A DNA stretch of 47,413 bases from Kitasatospora sp. DSM 101779 (GCF_025655475.1 NZ_JAHTIK010000001.1:4177657-4225069), one strand, 5' to 3'; counted from the stretch's first letter, positions 25,244-34,231 are shown. Made by a program: numbers and translations. Notes: generated from the letters alone by a model not told the origin.

Positions 25244-25641
25244 CCCCTGCCGCCTCCTCTCCCCGTGGCCGTCCGGTCCGATGCACGGCGCGGCTATGCC
25301 GCTCCGATGTATCGGCTCGATATATCGAGAACAGTAAACCGGGGTCACGATGCGAGCAAGGGGGGCACGCGTGAACGTGATCACAAGGCGGCCGCGGTGC
25401 GTGGCGATGGGGCGCGTGCGGGCCCCGCGTCAAGGCCGACGCGGGCCGCTAGGCAACGGCACTGTAATGATCTGCCGAAGATATGTGGCTTTTGTCCTTT
25501 GATGTCCGAATGTTGACGTTTGAAGGATGCGTACGCTGTCGCGTGTGCACGAGGACCACCTCCGGGGATCAGGCGGTTGCGGGCATCGGACGTGAACCCT
25601 GCCTTCGGGCCCGGACAGCCCGACCGAGGAGTTGCTGAGAG
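25244..25641. other. Divergent padR/PBP intergenic region
   Basis: About 400 bases without a gene, locally richer in A+T than the surroundings (notably 25450-25530). Holds the PadR-type palindrome and must contain the PBP gene promoter, which I could not pin down: a TTGACG at 25513 has no well-spaced -10. Confidence 0.7.
25305..25327. promoter_or_regulatory. Probable PadR operator
   Basis: Inverted repeat CGATGTATCG / CGATATATCG with a three-base spacer; nine of ten pairs match. PadR proteins bind AT-containing palindromes of this kind near their own promoters. Confidence 0.6.
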
Positions 25642-28206
25642 ATGAGCGAACACCGGCGAAGGTCGCCCAACGGAGGCGGCCAGCCCCCGGGCGGCCCTGG
25701 CGACGGTCGTCGCCCGTACCCCCAGGGCAACCCCTCGCAGGGTGCGTCCTCCCACGGTCGGCCCGGCCAGGACGAGCTCCGGGCCGACGGGCTCCGCCGT
25801 GCGCGTGCGGCCGCTCGCGAGACCGCCCAGCAGCCCCGGCTCACCCGGGCCGAGATGCGCCGCCAGGCCCAGAAGGGCGGAGGCGGTGGTGGCGGGCGCC
25901 GCGGCGGCCCGCCGGCCGGCAGCCCGGGCAAGAAGAAGTTCATCGACTACCCGCGCTGGGGCAAGAGCGGCCTCCGCCGCTGGATCCCCTCGTGGAAGCA
26001 GATCCTCACGCTCTTCCTGATCTTCTTCGGCGGCACCGTCGCGGCCGTGGGCGTCGCCTTCGCGATGACCCCCGTCCCGGACGCCAACAAGCAGTTCGAC
26101 GAGCAGAACAACATCTACTTCTGGGCCGACGGCAGTGAGATGACCCGCAAGGGCACCACCAACCGCCAGGTCGTCCCGCTGGCCGACATCAGCCGGGCGG
26201 CGCAGGACACCACGATCGCGGCCGAGAACGAGACCTTCCGCACCGACAAGGGCATCGACCCCAAGGGCATCGCCCGCGCCGTCTACAAGATGGCCACCGG
26301 CGGCGAGACCCAGGGCGGTTCGACGATCACCCAGCAGTACGTCAAGAACTACTACCTGAGCCGTGATCAGACCCTGACCCGCAAGGTCAAGGAGCTGTTC
26401 ATCACGCTCAAGATCGCCGACCGGAAGGACGAGGTGCTCAAGGGCTACCTCAACACCAGCTGGTACGGCCGGAACTCCATCGGGGTCCAGGCCGCGGCGC
26501 AGGCGTACTACGGCAAGGACGCCTCGAAGATCGACATCTGCCAGGGCGCCATGCTGGCCGGCCTGCTCAAGGGCGCCGGCCTCTACGACCCGTCGCTGAA
26601 CCCCGAGAACCACAAGCGCATGCAGGAGCGCTGGGAGTACGTCCTCAACCGGATGGTCGTCGCCAACCTCGCCTCCAAGGAGGACGTCGACAAGTGCGGC
26701 AAGGCCTTCCCGGAGCCGATCCCGCCGAAGGCCGCGTCCAACATGACCGGTGAGATCAGCTACCTGGTGGAGACGGCCAACAAGTACCTGATGGCGAAGG
26801 ACCCGACCATCACGGACGCCGAGCTCCAGCGCGGCGGCTACAAGATCTACACCACCTTCGAGAAGTCCAAGGTCGACGCGCTGAAGAACGCCGTGGACGG
26901 CTTCCAGAAGGACAACCTCCACCCGGACAGGCGCGACCAGGACAAGTTCGTGCAGATGGGCGCCGCCTCGGTGCTGCCCAACGACGGTGCCATCGTGGCC
27001 ATCTACGGTGGCGAGGGCATCGAGAAGGGCCACTACACCAACAACGCCGACGCCACCGGCATCCCGGTCGGCTCGACCTTCAAGCCCTTCGTCCTGGCCA
27101 CCGCCATGCAGACCGGCGTGCTGACCAAGACGGACGACGACGGCAAGCCGACCAGGATCAGCACCGACAGCCGGTACATGGCCAACAACCTGACCGAGAT
27201 CTTCAAGCCGGACGGCAGCCCCGTCATAGGCGACAACGGCCAGCCCTACCGCCAGCGCAACGACAGCACCTCCGCCCCGGGGTACGTGACGCTGAAGGAG
27301 GCCATGAAGAACTCCTACAACGTGCCCTTCGTCCAGCTCAACCAGGACGTCGGCGGTAAGAACGTCGAGGCCATGGTGCTGAGGATGGGCCTGCGCCAGG
27401 CCAGCCTGGCGCCGTCCAGCACCATCACCTTCCCGCTCGGCACCTCGACCCCGAGCGCGATCCGCATGGCCTCGGCCTACTCGGTGTTCGCCGCCCACGG
27501 CCAGCAGACCGACCCGTACTCGGTGAAGCGGGTGACCAAGGACGGCATCGAGCTGCCCCAGTTCACCAAGTCGACCCCGAAGAAGGTGCTCGACGCGGCC
27601 GTCGCCGACAACATCACCGACGTGCTGGAGAACGTGGCCAAGAACGGCACCGGTAAGAAGACCAACGAGCTGGGCTTCCCGGTGGCGGGCAAGACCGGTA
27701 CCACCGACGCCGGCACCTCGGCCTGGTGGGTCGGCTACACCAACAGCCTGGTGACCTCGGTCGGCATGTGGCGCGAGGAGCCGGGCAAGCCCGGTCTGCT
27801 CTCGCTCGACGGCACCGCCGGCAAGACCGAGATCCACGGTGGTGACTTCCCGACCGACGTCTTCACCCGCTACATGAAGGTCATCGGCCCGGGCAGCCCG
27901 CGCAACTTCCCGGACCCGGAGGAGGCCGGTGTGAAGGTGGACGCCTCGGGCGCCCCGTCCACCGCCTCGCCCTCCGCCTCCGCCTCGGCCTCGACCAGTG
28001 CCTCGCCCACGGAGAGCCCGTCGACCACGCCGAGCCCGACCAGCGGGCCGACCGGCGGCACCCCGTCGCCGACCGCCACGCAGAGCTGCTTCATCCTCTG
28101 CCCGACCCGGACGCCCACCCGGCCCGGCAAGCCGTCGCCGAGTCCGACCGACACCTCCACCCTGGGCGGCGGCGGTGGCGGCGGAGGAGCCCTGCCGGGA
28201 CAGTGA
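25642..28206 (+). CDS. Class A penicillin-binding protein (glycosyltransferase + transpeptidase)
   Basis: Bifunctional peptidoglycan synthase, 854 residues. Disordered Gly/Pro/Arg-rich cytoplasmic N-terminus (1-115), membrane anchor (about 119-141), and GT51 domain (about 180-350) with AAENETF (193-199) and GGSTITQQ (225-232). The transpeptidase domain (about 440-740) has S478xxK481, SYN at 558-560 and KTG at 684-686. A Ser/Thr/Pro-rich tail follows and ends in a Gly run. All catalytic motifs are present. ATG at 25642. Ends in a terminator before the next gene. Confidence 0.95.
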   Translation: MSEHRRRSPNGGGQPPGGPGDGRRPYPQGNPSQGASSHGRPGQDELRADGLRRARAAARETAQQPRLTRAEMRRQAQKGGGGGGGRRGGPPAGSPGKKKFIDYPRWGKSGLRRWIPSWKQILTLFLIFFGGTVAAVGVAFAMTPVPDANKQFDEQNNIYFWADGSEMTRKGTTNRQVVPLADISRAAQDTTIAAENETFRTDKGIDPKGIARAVYKMATGGETQGGSTITQQYVKNYYLSRDQTLTRKVKELFITLKIADRKDEVLKGYLNTSWYGRNSIGVQAAAQAYYGKDASKIDICQGAMLAGLLKGAGLYDPSLNPENHKRMQERWEYVLNRMVVANLASKEDVDKCGKAFPEPIPPKAASNMTGEISYLVETANKYLMAKDPTITDAELQRGGYKIYTTFEKSKVDALKNAVDGFQKDNLHPDRRDQDKFVQMGAASVLPNDGAIVAIYGGEGIEKGHYTNNADATGIPVGSTFKPFVLATAMQTGVLTKTDDDGKPTRISTDSRYMANNLTEIFKPDGSPVIGDNGQPYRQRNDSTSAPGYVTLKEAMKNSYNVPFVQLNQDVGGKNVEAMVLRMGLRQASLAPSSTITFPLGTSTPSAIRMASAYSVFAAHGQQTDPYSVKRVTKDGIELPQFTKSTPKKVLDAAVADNITDVLENVAKNGTGKKTNELGFPVAGKTGTTDAGTSAWWVGYTNSLVTSVGMWREEPGKPGLLSLDGTAGKTEIHGGDFPTDVFTRYMKVIGPGSPRNFPDPEEAGVKVDASGAPSTASPSASASASTSASPTESPSTTPSPTSGPTGGTPSPTATQSCFILCPTRTPTRPGKPSPSPTDTSTLGGGGGGGGALPGQ

Positions 28207-28210
28207 CCGA

Positions 28211-28256
28211 ACACCGGCGCCGGTCCACCCCCTCGGGGGCGGGCCGGCGCCGGTGT
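28211..28256 (+). terminator. Hairpin terminator after the PBP gene
   Basis: Thirteen-base perfect stem (28211-28223 with 28244-28256); the 20-base loop contains its own small CCCC/GGGG stem. Followed by CTTT. Confidence 0.75.
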
Positions 28257-28299
28257 CTTTGCCGGGGTCTCCTCGTCGTGCGGGCGGTGGTGCGGCAGT

Positions 28300-29871
28300 A
28301 TGTCCGCCATGACGTCCAGCACCCACGAGACCGCCGGGCCCGCGCCCGTACCGGCCGGTCCGCTGCCCAACACCGTCGTCGTGCCAGCCGACGAGGACCC
28401 GGTGGCGGCGGCCGGCAGCGAGGTGTTCGGCGGCCCGCCCGGGCGCCGTGCCCTGCTGGGCGTCTCCTGGTGGACCCCGGCCCGCTTCCTCGCCCTGGTC
28501 GTCATCGTCACCTATGTGCTCGGCCTGGTGCAGAAGATCCCCTGCTACGACGGCGGCTGGTTCCACGGCGCGACCACCCAGTACACGCACGCCTGCTACA
28601 GCGACATCCCGCACCTGTTCTCCGGTCGCGGCTTCGACAGCGGGCGCCATCCGTACCTGGACCCGCTGCCCTTCCCGACCCAGGACATGCAGTACCTGGA
28701 GTACCCCGTCCTGACCGGTCTGTTCATGCAGGTCGCGGCCTGGCTGACGCCGACCGGCGGGGAGCTGCAGGGGCGCGAGCAGTGGTTCTGGATGGTCAAC
28801 GCGGGCATGCTGATGGTCTGTGCGGTGGTGGTCGTGGTGGCGCTCACCCGTACCCACCGGCGCCGCCCCTGGGACGCGCTGCTGTTCGCCGCCGCCCCCT
28901 GCCTGGCCCTGGACTCCACCATCAACTGGGACATGCTCGCGGTGGCGCTGGCCGCCGTGGCCATGGCGTACTGGGCCGGTTCCCGGCCGGTCGCGGCGGG
29001 TGTCCTCATCGGACTGGCCACCGCGGCCAAGCTCTACCCCGTGCTGCTGCTCGGGCCGCTGCTGGTGCTGTGCTGGCGGGCGGGGAAGTGGCGCGACTTC
29101 GGCCGGGCGCTCGGCGGCGCGGTCGCGGCCTGGCTGGTCGTCAACCTGCCCATCATGATCGCCAATTTCAAGGGCTGGGCGACCTTCTACACCTTCAGCC
29201 AGGTCCGCAAGGAGGACTTCGGCTCGTTCTGGCTGATCCTCATGCAGGACCGCAACCAGCAGCTCCCCACCCTCAACACCTGGATCTCGGTGCTGCTGGT
29301 GCTCTGCTGCCTGGCCGTCGGCTGGCTCGCGCTCTCCGCCCCGCGGCGCCCCCGCTTCGCCCAGCTCGCCCTGCTGGTGGTGGCCGCGTTCGTGCTCACC
29401 AACAAGGTCTACTCGCCGCAGTACGTGCTGTGGCTGATCCCGCTCGCCGCCCTCGCCCGGCCGCGCTGGCGGGACTTCCTGATCTGGCAGACCTGCGAGG
29501 TGCTGTACTTCCTCGGCGTCTGGTCGTACCTCGCCTACACCGGCGACTCCAAGCAGCACGGCATCGGCCAGGACTGGTACCACCTGGCGATCGCCCTGCA
29601 CCTGCTGGGCACGCTCTACCTCTGCGCGATGGTCGTCCGGGACATGCTGCACCCGGAGCACGACCCCGTGCGCTGGGACGGCAGCGACGACCCGTCCGGC
29701 GGCGTGCTGGACGGCGCCCCGGACGTCTTCGTGCTGGGCAGTGCCCGCCGGCTGCGCGAGGAGGCGACCTACGCGGAGTACGCGCCGCGGGACGACTGGA
29801 CCTGGACGGAGCCCGACGAGGGCACCCCGGTGCCTGCGGAAGGCGCCGCCGCCGGCCGGGACGAGCCCTAG
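28300..29871 (+). CDS. GT87-type polyprenol-linked glycosyltransferase (membrane)
   Basis: 523 residues, about 10-12 membrane segments, the pattern of the GT-C glycosyltransferases of family GT87 (mannosyltransferase-like, using polyprenyl-phosphate sugars on the outer face). A first extracellular loop with acidic residues follows the first helix (IVTYVLGLVQKIPCYDGG). The C-terminus is cytoplasmic and acidic. ATG at 28300, with another in-frame ATG at 28309. Separated from the PBP gene by a terminator. The stop overlaps that of the convergent racemase-like gene by three bases. Confidence 0.82.
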   Translation: MSAMTSSTHETAGPAPVPAGPLPNTVVVPADEDPVAAAGSEVFGGPPGRRALLGVSWWTPARFLALVVIVTYVLGLVQKIPCYDGGWFHGATTQYTHACYSDIPHLFSGRGFDSGRHPYLDPLPFPTQDMQYLEYPVLTGLFMQVAAWLTPTGGELQGREQWFWMVNAGMLMVCAVVVVVALTRTHRRRPWDALLFAAAPCLALDSTINWDMLAVALAAVAMAYWAGSRPVAAGVLIGLATAAKLYPVLLLGPLLVLCWRAGKWRDFGRALGGAVAAWLVVNLPIMIANFKGWATFYTFSQVRKEDFGSFWLILMQDRNQQLPTLNTWISVLLVLCCLAVGWLALSAPRRPRFAQLALLVVAAFVLTNKVYSPQYVLWLIPLAALARPRWRDFLIWQTCEVLYFLGVWSYLAYTGDSKQHGIGQDWYHLAIALHLLGTLYLCAMVVRDMLHPEHDPVRWDGSDDPSGGVLDGAPDVFVLGSARRLREEATYAEYAPRDDWTWTEPDEGTPVPAEGAAAGRDEP

Positions 29872-30920
29872 GCCGCGCCCAGCAGGGTCTCCCGGTGGTC
29901 GACCACGCGGTCGAAGTGCGTGGTGGTGTGCCGGACGGTGAGCGGGAGTTCGTCGCCGATCACCGGGGGCTTGAGCTCCCCGGGCAGGAAGAGGATCGAC
30001 ACCTGCATGTGCGGCGGCTCGGCGAACCACAGTTGGCGGCCGGCCCAGGCGTACGGGGACAGGGTCCGGTTCACGGCGGCCAGGCCGGCCCGGGCCAGGC
30101 CCTTGGCCCGGGGCAGCATGCCGTGCAGGTACTTGGGCGCCTCCATGCCGACCCCGTGCGCGGTGCCGCCGGTCACCACCAGCAGGTGGCCGTCGGACGG
30201 CGCCTTGTGCTGGCGGTAGCCGTAGCGCTCGCCCTTGGCCACCGCGGTCACGTCCAGCACGGTGGCCGCGGCGTGCAGCGCGGCGACGTCGCCGAGCCAG
30301 AGCCGGGTGCCGATCCGGGAGCGGAAGGCCGTGTCCGGGTGGCGGGCGCTCAGCCGGGCCACGTCGTCGGCGGCCAGGTGGCTCAGGTAGACCGAGGCCG
30401 GCGCCGGGCCGGCCGCCGCGATCGCCGCCATCCAGTCGGCCACCTCCCCGACCGGGTCGGAGCCGTCCGGCCGGTCCAGCGGGAGGTGCAGCGCGAAGCC
30501 CTCCACCACCGGGCCGTCCGTCGGCAGTTTCGCCAGGTCGGCGCGGGCGATGCCGTGGCGTCTCATGCTGGTCATGCACTCCACCACCACCCGGGTGCCG
30601 GCCGGGAGCGCCCGCAGCGCCTCGACGTGGGCGACCGTGCGGATCGTCCCCGGCGGCACGGCGGGCGCGTCCTCGCCCGGCCGGTACGGGGTGAGCACCA
30701 GCAGGTCCCCGGGGAAGCTGACGTCGGCGGCCTCCCGGGCGGTGCCCACCGCCAGCATCCCGGTGCCGAGCCGCGCGGCCTCCTCGGCGAGCCGGGCGTT
30801 GCCCAGCCCGTAGCCGTTGCCCTTGGCCACCGGCACCAGGCCGGGGAACTCCGCCAGCACCGCCTGCTGGTGCGCCCGCCACCGGGCGGTGTCCACGTAC
30901 AGCGACAGGGTCATCGTCAC
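29868..30920 (-). CDS. Alanine racemase-like PLP protein, probably lacking the catalytic tyrosine
   Basis: 350 residues with an alanine racemase-type fold III PLP barrel: the Schiff-base lysine motif reads PVAKGNGYGLG (near residue 30), then a barrel and a beta-type C-terminus. In true racemases the second base is a Tyr in a GYADG-like motif; the aligned stretch here is GGTAHGVG, with no Tyr in that place, so racemase activity is doubtful. Twenty-five bases downstream of femX on the same strand, so probably one operon, suggesting a role in peptidoglycan side-chain or bridge chemistry. ATG at 30920. Alternative: a divergent racemase or PLP-binding regulator. Confidence 0.7.
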   Translation of the reverse strand: MTMTLSLYVDTARWRAHQQAVLAEFPGLVPVAKGNGYGLGNARLAEEAARLGTGMLAVGTAREAADVSFPGDLLVLTPYRPGEDAPAVPPGTIRTVAHVEALRALPAGTRVVVECMTSMRRHGIARADLAKLPTDGPVVEGFALHLPLDRPDGSDPVGEVADWMAAIAAAGPAPASVYLSHLAADDVARLSARHPDTAFRSRIGTRLWLGDVAALHAAATVLDVTAVAKGERYGYRQHKAPSDGHLLVVTGGTAHGVGMEAPKYLHGMLPRAKGLARAGLAAVNRTLSPYAWAGRQLWFAEPPHMQVSILFLPGELKPPVIGDELPLTVRHTTTHFDRVVDHRETLLGAA

Positions 30921-30945
30921 TCCCCGAGGATGTGGTGAGGGCGTC

Positions 30946-32064
30946 TCAGCGGCGCGACATGTAGAGGTCGAGCGCCTTGTGCAGCAGCTTGTTCAGCGGG
31001 AAGTCCCACTCGCCGAGGTACTCGGCGGCCTGGCCGCCGGTGCCGAGCTTGAACTGGATCAGTCCGAAGAGGTGGTCGTCCTCCTGCAGGGTGTCGCTGA
31101 TCCCGCGCAGGTCGTAGAGGGTGGCGCCGAGGGCGTAGGCGTCGCGCATCATCCGCCACTGGATCGCGTTCGACGGCTTGACCTCGCGTTTGTGGTCGGC
31201 GGAGGCGCCGTAGGAGTACCAGACGTGCTCGCCGACGGCGAGCATGGTGGTCGCGGCCAGCGGTTCGCCCTCGTGGTAGGCGATGTAGAGCCGCATCCGG
31301 TTCGGGTCCTCGGCCGCCAGTGCCTTCCACATCCGCTGGAAGTAGGCCAGCGGGCGCGGGGTGAATCGGTCCCGCTCGGCGGTGACGACGTACAGCCGGT
31401 GGAAGACCTCCAGATCGTCGTAGCCGCCCTGGACGACCTCGACGCCGCTCTTCTCGGCCTTCTTGATGTTGCGCCGCCACAACTGGTTGAAGCCGCGCTG
31501 CACGTCGTCGAGCGAGCGGTCGGCCAGCGGCACCTGGAAGACGTACCGGGGCTGGACGTCGCCGAAGCCCGCGCCGCCGTCCTCGCCCTGCAGCCAGCCG
31601 GCCCGGCGGAGCCGGTCGGCGACCTCGAAGGCGCGCGGCTCGTACCAGTCCGGCTCGACGTCGCGCAGCCGCTTGGCCTCCTTGCTCGCGATGGCCGCCT
31701 TGAGGGTGGTGGCGTCCCAGCGGCGGACGACCACCGGCGGGCCCATCTTCACCGAGAAGGCGCCCTGGGCCCTGAGGTGGGCCAGCATCGGCTGCAGCCA
31801 GGCGTCGAGGTCCTGGTCGAACCAGTCGATCACCGGCCCCTCCGGCAGGTAGGCCAGGTAGCGCTTCACCTTGGGGAGCTGGCGGTAGAGCACCAGGCCC
31901 GCGCCCACGATCCCGCCGGACGGGTCGAACCAGCCGAGGCTCTCCGAGCGCCACTCGGCCTTGACGTCGGCCCAGGCGGGCACCTGCATGTGGCTGGCGG
32001 AGGGACGGGACTGGACGAAGGCGAGGTGCTCCTCGCGACTGATCGTCCTCAGGCGCAGGCTCAT
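30946..32064 (-). CDS. femX: FemX-type lipid II:glycine glycyltransferase
   Basis: FemABX family enzyme that adds the first bridge amino acid (Gly in Streptomyces) to the lipid II stem peptide using aminoacyl-tRNA. 372 residues, two GNAT-like halves; family traits include MQVPAWADVKAEW near residue 26, LPEGPVIDW, the basic helix RRNIKKAEKSGVEVV, and the C-terminal LYDLRGISDTL and FKLGTGG. The S. coelicolor homologue FemX is essential and paralogous to VanK. ATG at 32064. It leads the racemase-like gene. Confidence 0.9.
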   Translation of the reverse strand: MSLRLRTISREEHLAFVQSRPSASHMQVPAWADVKAEWRSESLGWFDPSGGIVGAGLVLYRQLPKVKRYLAYLPEGPVIDWFDQDLDAWLQPMLAHLRAQGAFSVKMGPPVVVRRWDATTLKAAIASKEAKRLRDVEPDWYEPRAFEVADRLRRAGWLQGEDGGAGFGDVQPRYVFQVPLADRSLDDVQRGFNQLWRRNIKKAEKSGVEVVQGGYDDLEVFHRLYVVTAERDRFTPRPLAYFQRMWKALAAEDPNRMRLYIAYHEGEPLAATTMLAVGEHVWYSYGASADHKREVKPSNAIQWRMMRDAYALGATLYDLRGISDTLQEDDHLFGLIQFKLGTGGQAAEYLGEWDFPLNKLLHKALDLYMSRR

Positions 32065-32160
32065 GCTGGGATGCTCCTCCTCGGTCGGGCGCTCCAGGGT
32101 GAGGTCACGGCGACCCTATCGCCCGAATGGTCCGTTTCTGCTGGGACTGGCCGGACGTGC

Positions 32161-32212
32161 CGGTGCCCTCTCCGCATACCTGAGCACACCCGGGTACACG
32201 GGGAGGGCACCG
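32161..32212 (-). terminator. Hairpin terminator after the small membrane protein gene
   Basis: Fourteen-base stem with one T-G pair (32161-32174 with 32199-32212), extended inside by TACC/GGTA. Ends the upstream minus-strand gene, so femX starts from its own promoter in the next 95 bases. Confidence 0.7.
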
Positions 32213-32242
32213 GAGGTCACGCGGGGCTCCGGCGCGCGGCTG

Positions 32243-32551
32243 TCACCACAGGCCCCCGAAGAAGCCGCCGTGCGCGAGACCGAGGTAGAGACCCACCCCG
32301 GCCAGGCCGGTGGAGATCACCAGGGCGAAGCGTTCGGCCGTGGTGACCGAGATGAACTGGCCCCACAGGCCGGCCACGACACCGACCAGGCCGGTCCACG
32401 AGCTCATGATGTGCAGGCTGTCGAAGAACGCGCTGACGAAGGCCAGCAGGCCGAAGACGGCGGCCACCGCGACGAATGCGTTCTCGCGCGGGTGCGCGTG
32501 GCCGTCGGTGTTGAGGGTGAGGGCCGGAAACCGGCGGACGGTCTGAGCCAT
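32243..32551 (-). CDS. Small membrane protein, three or four segments
   Basis: 102 residues from the ATG at 32551, chosen because GGAGGTG stands just upstream; a start three codons earlier is less likely. Hydrophobic segments at about 27-47, 52-68 and 72-92. Hydrophilic N-terminus. No family I can name, but conserved small proteins occur here in Streptomyces beside femX. Single gene with its own terminator. Confidence 0.75.
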   Translation of the reverse strand: MAQTVRRFPALTLNTDGHAHPRENAFVAVAAVFGLLAFVSAFFDSLHIMSSWTGLVGVVAGLWGQFISVTTAERFALVISTGLAGVGLYLGLAHGGFFGGLW

Positions 32552-32676
32552 GGGACCCACCTCCCGGGTGGACTACGGGCGGGACGGGCGGGTGCCCGTC
32601 GGCGGCACGGACCGGACAGCGTGCCGTTCCGTCCAGATTGCGGCCGGTATGCCCTGGATCACAACCCCTATGCGTT

Positions 32677-32705
32677 TTGGGTCGGCAGCTCCGGCCCGGT
32701 AGGCT
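32677..32705 (+). promoter_or_regulatory. Probable rpsF operon promoter
   Basis: -35 TTGGGT (32677-32682), 17-base spacer, -10 TAGGCT (32700-32705). Expected start near 32712, giving a leader of about 160 bases. Confidence 0.5.
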
Positions 32706-32826
32706 GTGCGGTCTGCACTGGTGTAGGTGTGCCCCCGTGTGCCCTTCGCCGGGACCGGTTGTCAGACCCCGCCACTACGGTGGCCGGAGTCGACACCGCA
32801 CCGGTGCGACGCTGCACAACCCTCCT

Positions 32827-32845
32827 GCCACGGAGAGACCGTGGC
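32827..32845 (+). promoter_or_regulatory. Hairpin in the rpsF leader
   Basis: Seven-base perfect stem GCCACGG/CCGTGGC with loop AGAGA. It lies about ten bases upstream of the rpsF ribosome binding site (AAAGGAGGTGGG at 32856-32867), a position suited to translational control by S6-S18. Confidence 0.35.
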
Positions 32846-32873
32846 CGTTGAGTCCAAAGGAGGTGGGTTACCC

Positions 32874-33164
32874 ATGCGTCACTACGAGGTGATGGTGATC
32901 CTCGACCCGTCGGTCGAGGAGCGCGCTGTCTCCCCCCTGATCGAGAACTTCCTCAACGTTGTCCGCACCGGTGGCGGCAAGGTCGAGAAGATCGACACCT
33001 GGGGCCGTCGTCGTCTGGCCTACGAGATCAACAAGCAGTCCGAGGGCATCTACTCGGTCATCGACCTGAAGGCCACGCCTGAGGTCGTCAAGGAGCTCGA
33101 CCGCCAGCTCAGCCTGAGCGAGTCGGTTCTGCGGACCAAGGTCCTGCGCCCGGACACCCACTGA
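32874..33164 (+). CDS. rpsF: 30S ribosomal protein S6
   Basis: Small-subunit protein that pairs with S18. 96 residues starting [16 protein letters not shown], with the family core [13 protein letters not shown]. The ATG at 32874 is set by the near-perfect ribosome binding site AAAGGAGG. First gene of rpsF-ssb-rpsR-rplI. Confidence 0.98.
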   Translation: MRHYEVMVILDPSVEERAVSPLIENFLNVVRTGGGKVEKIDTWGRRRLAYEINKQSEGIYSVIDLKATPEVVKELDRQLSLSESVLRTKVLRPDTH

Positions 33165-33197
33165 GCCACCTCTGACGCCTCCGGCGTCAGGTGACTC
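33163..33197 (+). terminator. Stem-loop between rpsF and ssb
   Basis: Core stem CTGACGCC/GGCGTCAG (33172-33179 with 33183-33190), loop TCC, extended by CAC/GTG after a two-base bulge. It could reduce read-through or stabilise the rpsF end; parS site 7 follows directly. Confidence 0.4.
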
Positions 33198-33206
33198 ACG
33201 CCCGGT

Positions 33207-33220
33207 GTTTCACGTGAAAC
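33207..33220. other. parS site 7
   Basis: Exact GTTTCACGTGAAAC in the rpsF-ssb gap, the most distant from parAB in this window (about 28 kb). Confidence 0.92.
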
Positions 33221-33268
33221 GCCGAGCGAGCACCGCAGAACTCCTTTTTCCGAGAGGTCATCACCACC

Positions 33269-33868
33269 ATGGCAGGCGAGACCGTCATCACCCTCGTCGG
33301 CAATCTCGTCGACGACCCCGAGCTGCGCTTCACCCCGTCGGGTGCCGCGGTCGCGAAGTTCCGTATCGCGTCCACCCCGCGCACCTTCGACCGCCAGACC
33401 AACGAGTGGAAGGACGGCGAGAGCCTCTTCCTCACGTGCAACGTCTGGCGGCAGCCGGCGGAGAACGTCGCCGAGTCGCTGCAGAAGGGCATGCGCGTCA
33501 TCGTGCAGGGCCGACTGCGCCAGCGGTCTTACGACACCAAGGAAGGCGAGAAGCGGACGGTCTTCGAGGTTGAGGTCGACGAGGTCGGCCCGAGCCTCCG
33601 GTCGGCGACCGCCAAGGTCACCCGGGCCAACCGGTCCGGCGGCCCGGGCGGTGGCGGCGGCTTCGGCGGCCAGCAGGGCGGGGCTCCGTCCGGCGGCGGC
33701 TGGGGCGGCCAGCAGGGCGGTGGCGGCGGCGGCTGGGGTGGTAACCCCGGCGGTCAGTCCGGCCCGTCCGACGACCCGTGGGCGTCCTCCGCTCCCTCCG
33801 GTGGGAACCAGGGCGGCGGCTGGGGTGGAAACTCCGGCGGCGGCTACTCGGAAGAGCCCCCGTTCTAG
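33269..33868 (+). CDS. ssb: Single-stranded DNA-binding protein
   Basis: Protects single-stranded DNA in replication and repair. 199 residues: OB fold (about 1-115, [25 protein letters not shown] at the start), Gly/Gln-rich linker (about 125-190) typical of the long Streptomyces SSB, and an acidic C-terminal tip ending EEPPF that recruits partner proteins. ATG at 33269 with GAGAGG upstream. Shares an operon with three ribosomal genes; the 104-base gap holding parS may also contain an own promoter. Confidence 0.98.
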   Translation: MAGETVITLVGNLVDDPELRFTPSGAAVAKFRIASTPRTFDRQTNEWKDGESLFLTCNVWRQPAENVAESLQKGMRVIVQGRLRQRSYDTKEGEKRTVFEVEVDEVGPSLRSATAKVTRANRSGGPGGGGGFGGQQGGAPSGGGWGGQQGGGGGGWGGNPGGQSGPSDDPWASSAPSGGNQGGGWGGNSGGGYSEEPPF

Positions 33869-33977
33869 CGGTGCACGCCGGGCACGGCCCCTGGGCCGGG
33901 CCCCGGCATGCTGAGAGATTTCGTGCGGTCCGCGCCGCCTCGCGCGTCCGGGCCGTCCATCCCCAATGGAGCACATG

Positions 33978-34214
33978 ATGGCGAAGCCGCCTGCTCGCAA
34001 GCCGAAGAAGAAGGTTTGCGTCTTCTGCAAGGACAAGGTCAACTACGTTGACTACAAGGACACGAACCTGCTGCGGAAGTTCATCTCCGACCGCGGCAAG
34101 ATCCGTGCCCGCCGGGTCACCGGCAACTGCACCCAGCACCAGCGTGACGTCGCCACGGCCGTGAAGAACAGCCGTGAGATGGCGCTGCTGCCCTACACCT
34201 CCACCACGCGCTAA
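33978..34214 (+). CDS. rpsR: 30S ribosomal protein S18
   Basis: Binds S6 in the small subunit. 78 residues, starting [14 protein letters not shown]. It keeps two zinc-type Cys (VCVFCKDK) with a further Cys in GNCTQHQR, so it is the C+ (zinc-containing) form. The ATG at 33978 is preferred over 33966 and 33975 because it gives the conserved family N-terminus. 17 bases before rplI. Confidence 0.97.
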   Translation: MAKPPARKPKKKVCVFCKDKVNYVDYKDTNLLRKFISDRGKIRARRVTGNCTQHQRDVATAVKNSREMALLPYTSTTR

Positions 34215-34231
34215 GAGAGGGTGACCGAAGA

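Larger units (their letters stand above)
32552..32873. other. Divergent region with the rpsF promoter and long leader
   Basis: About 320 bases without a gene. Contains an HrdB-type promoter on the plus strand and a leader of about 160 bases with a hairpin near the rpsF start. Confidence 0.75.

Noticed and set aside
25381..30882. A 1833-codon open frame on the minus strand
   Set aside because: It is a shadow of the PBP, GT87 and racemase-like genes; its sequence is low-complexity Arg/Gly/Asp with no family motifs.
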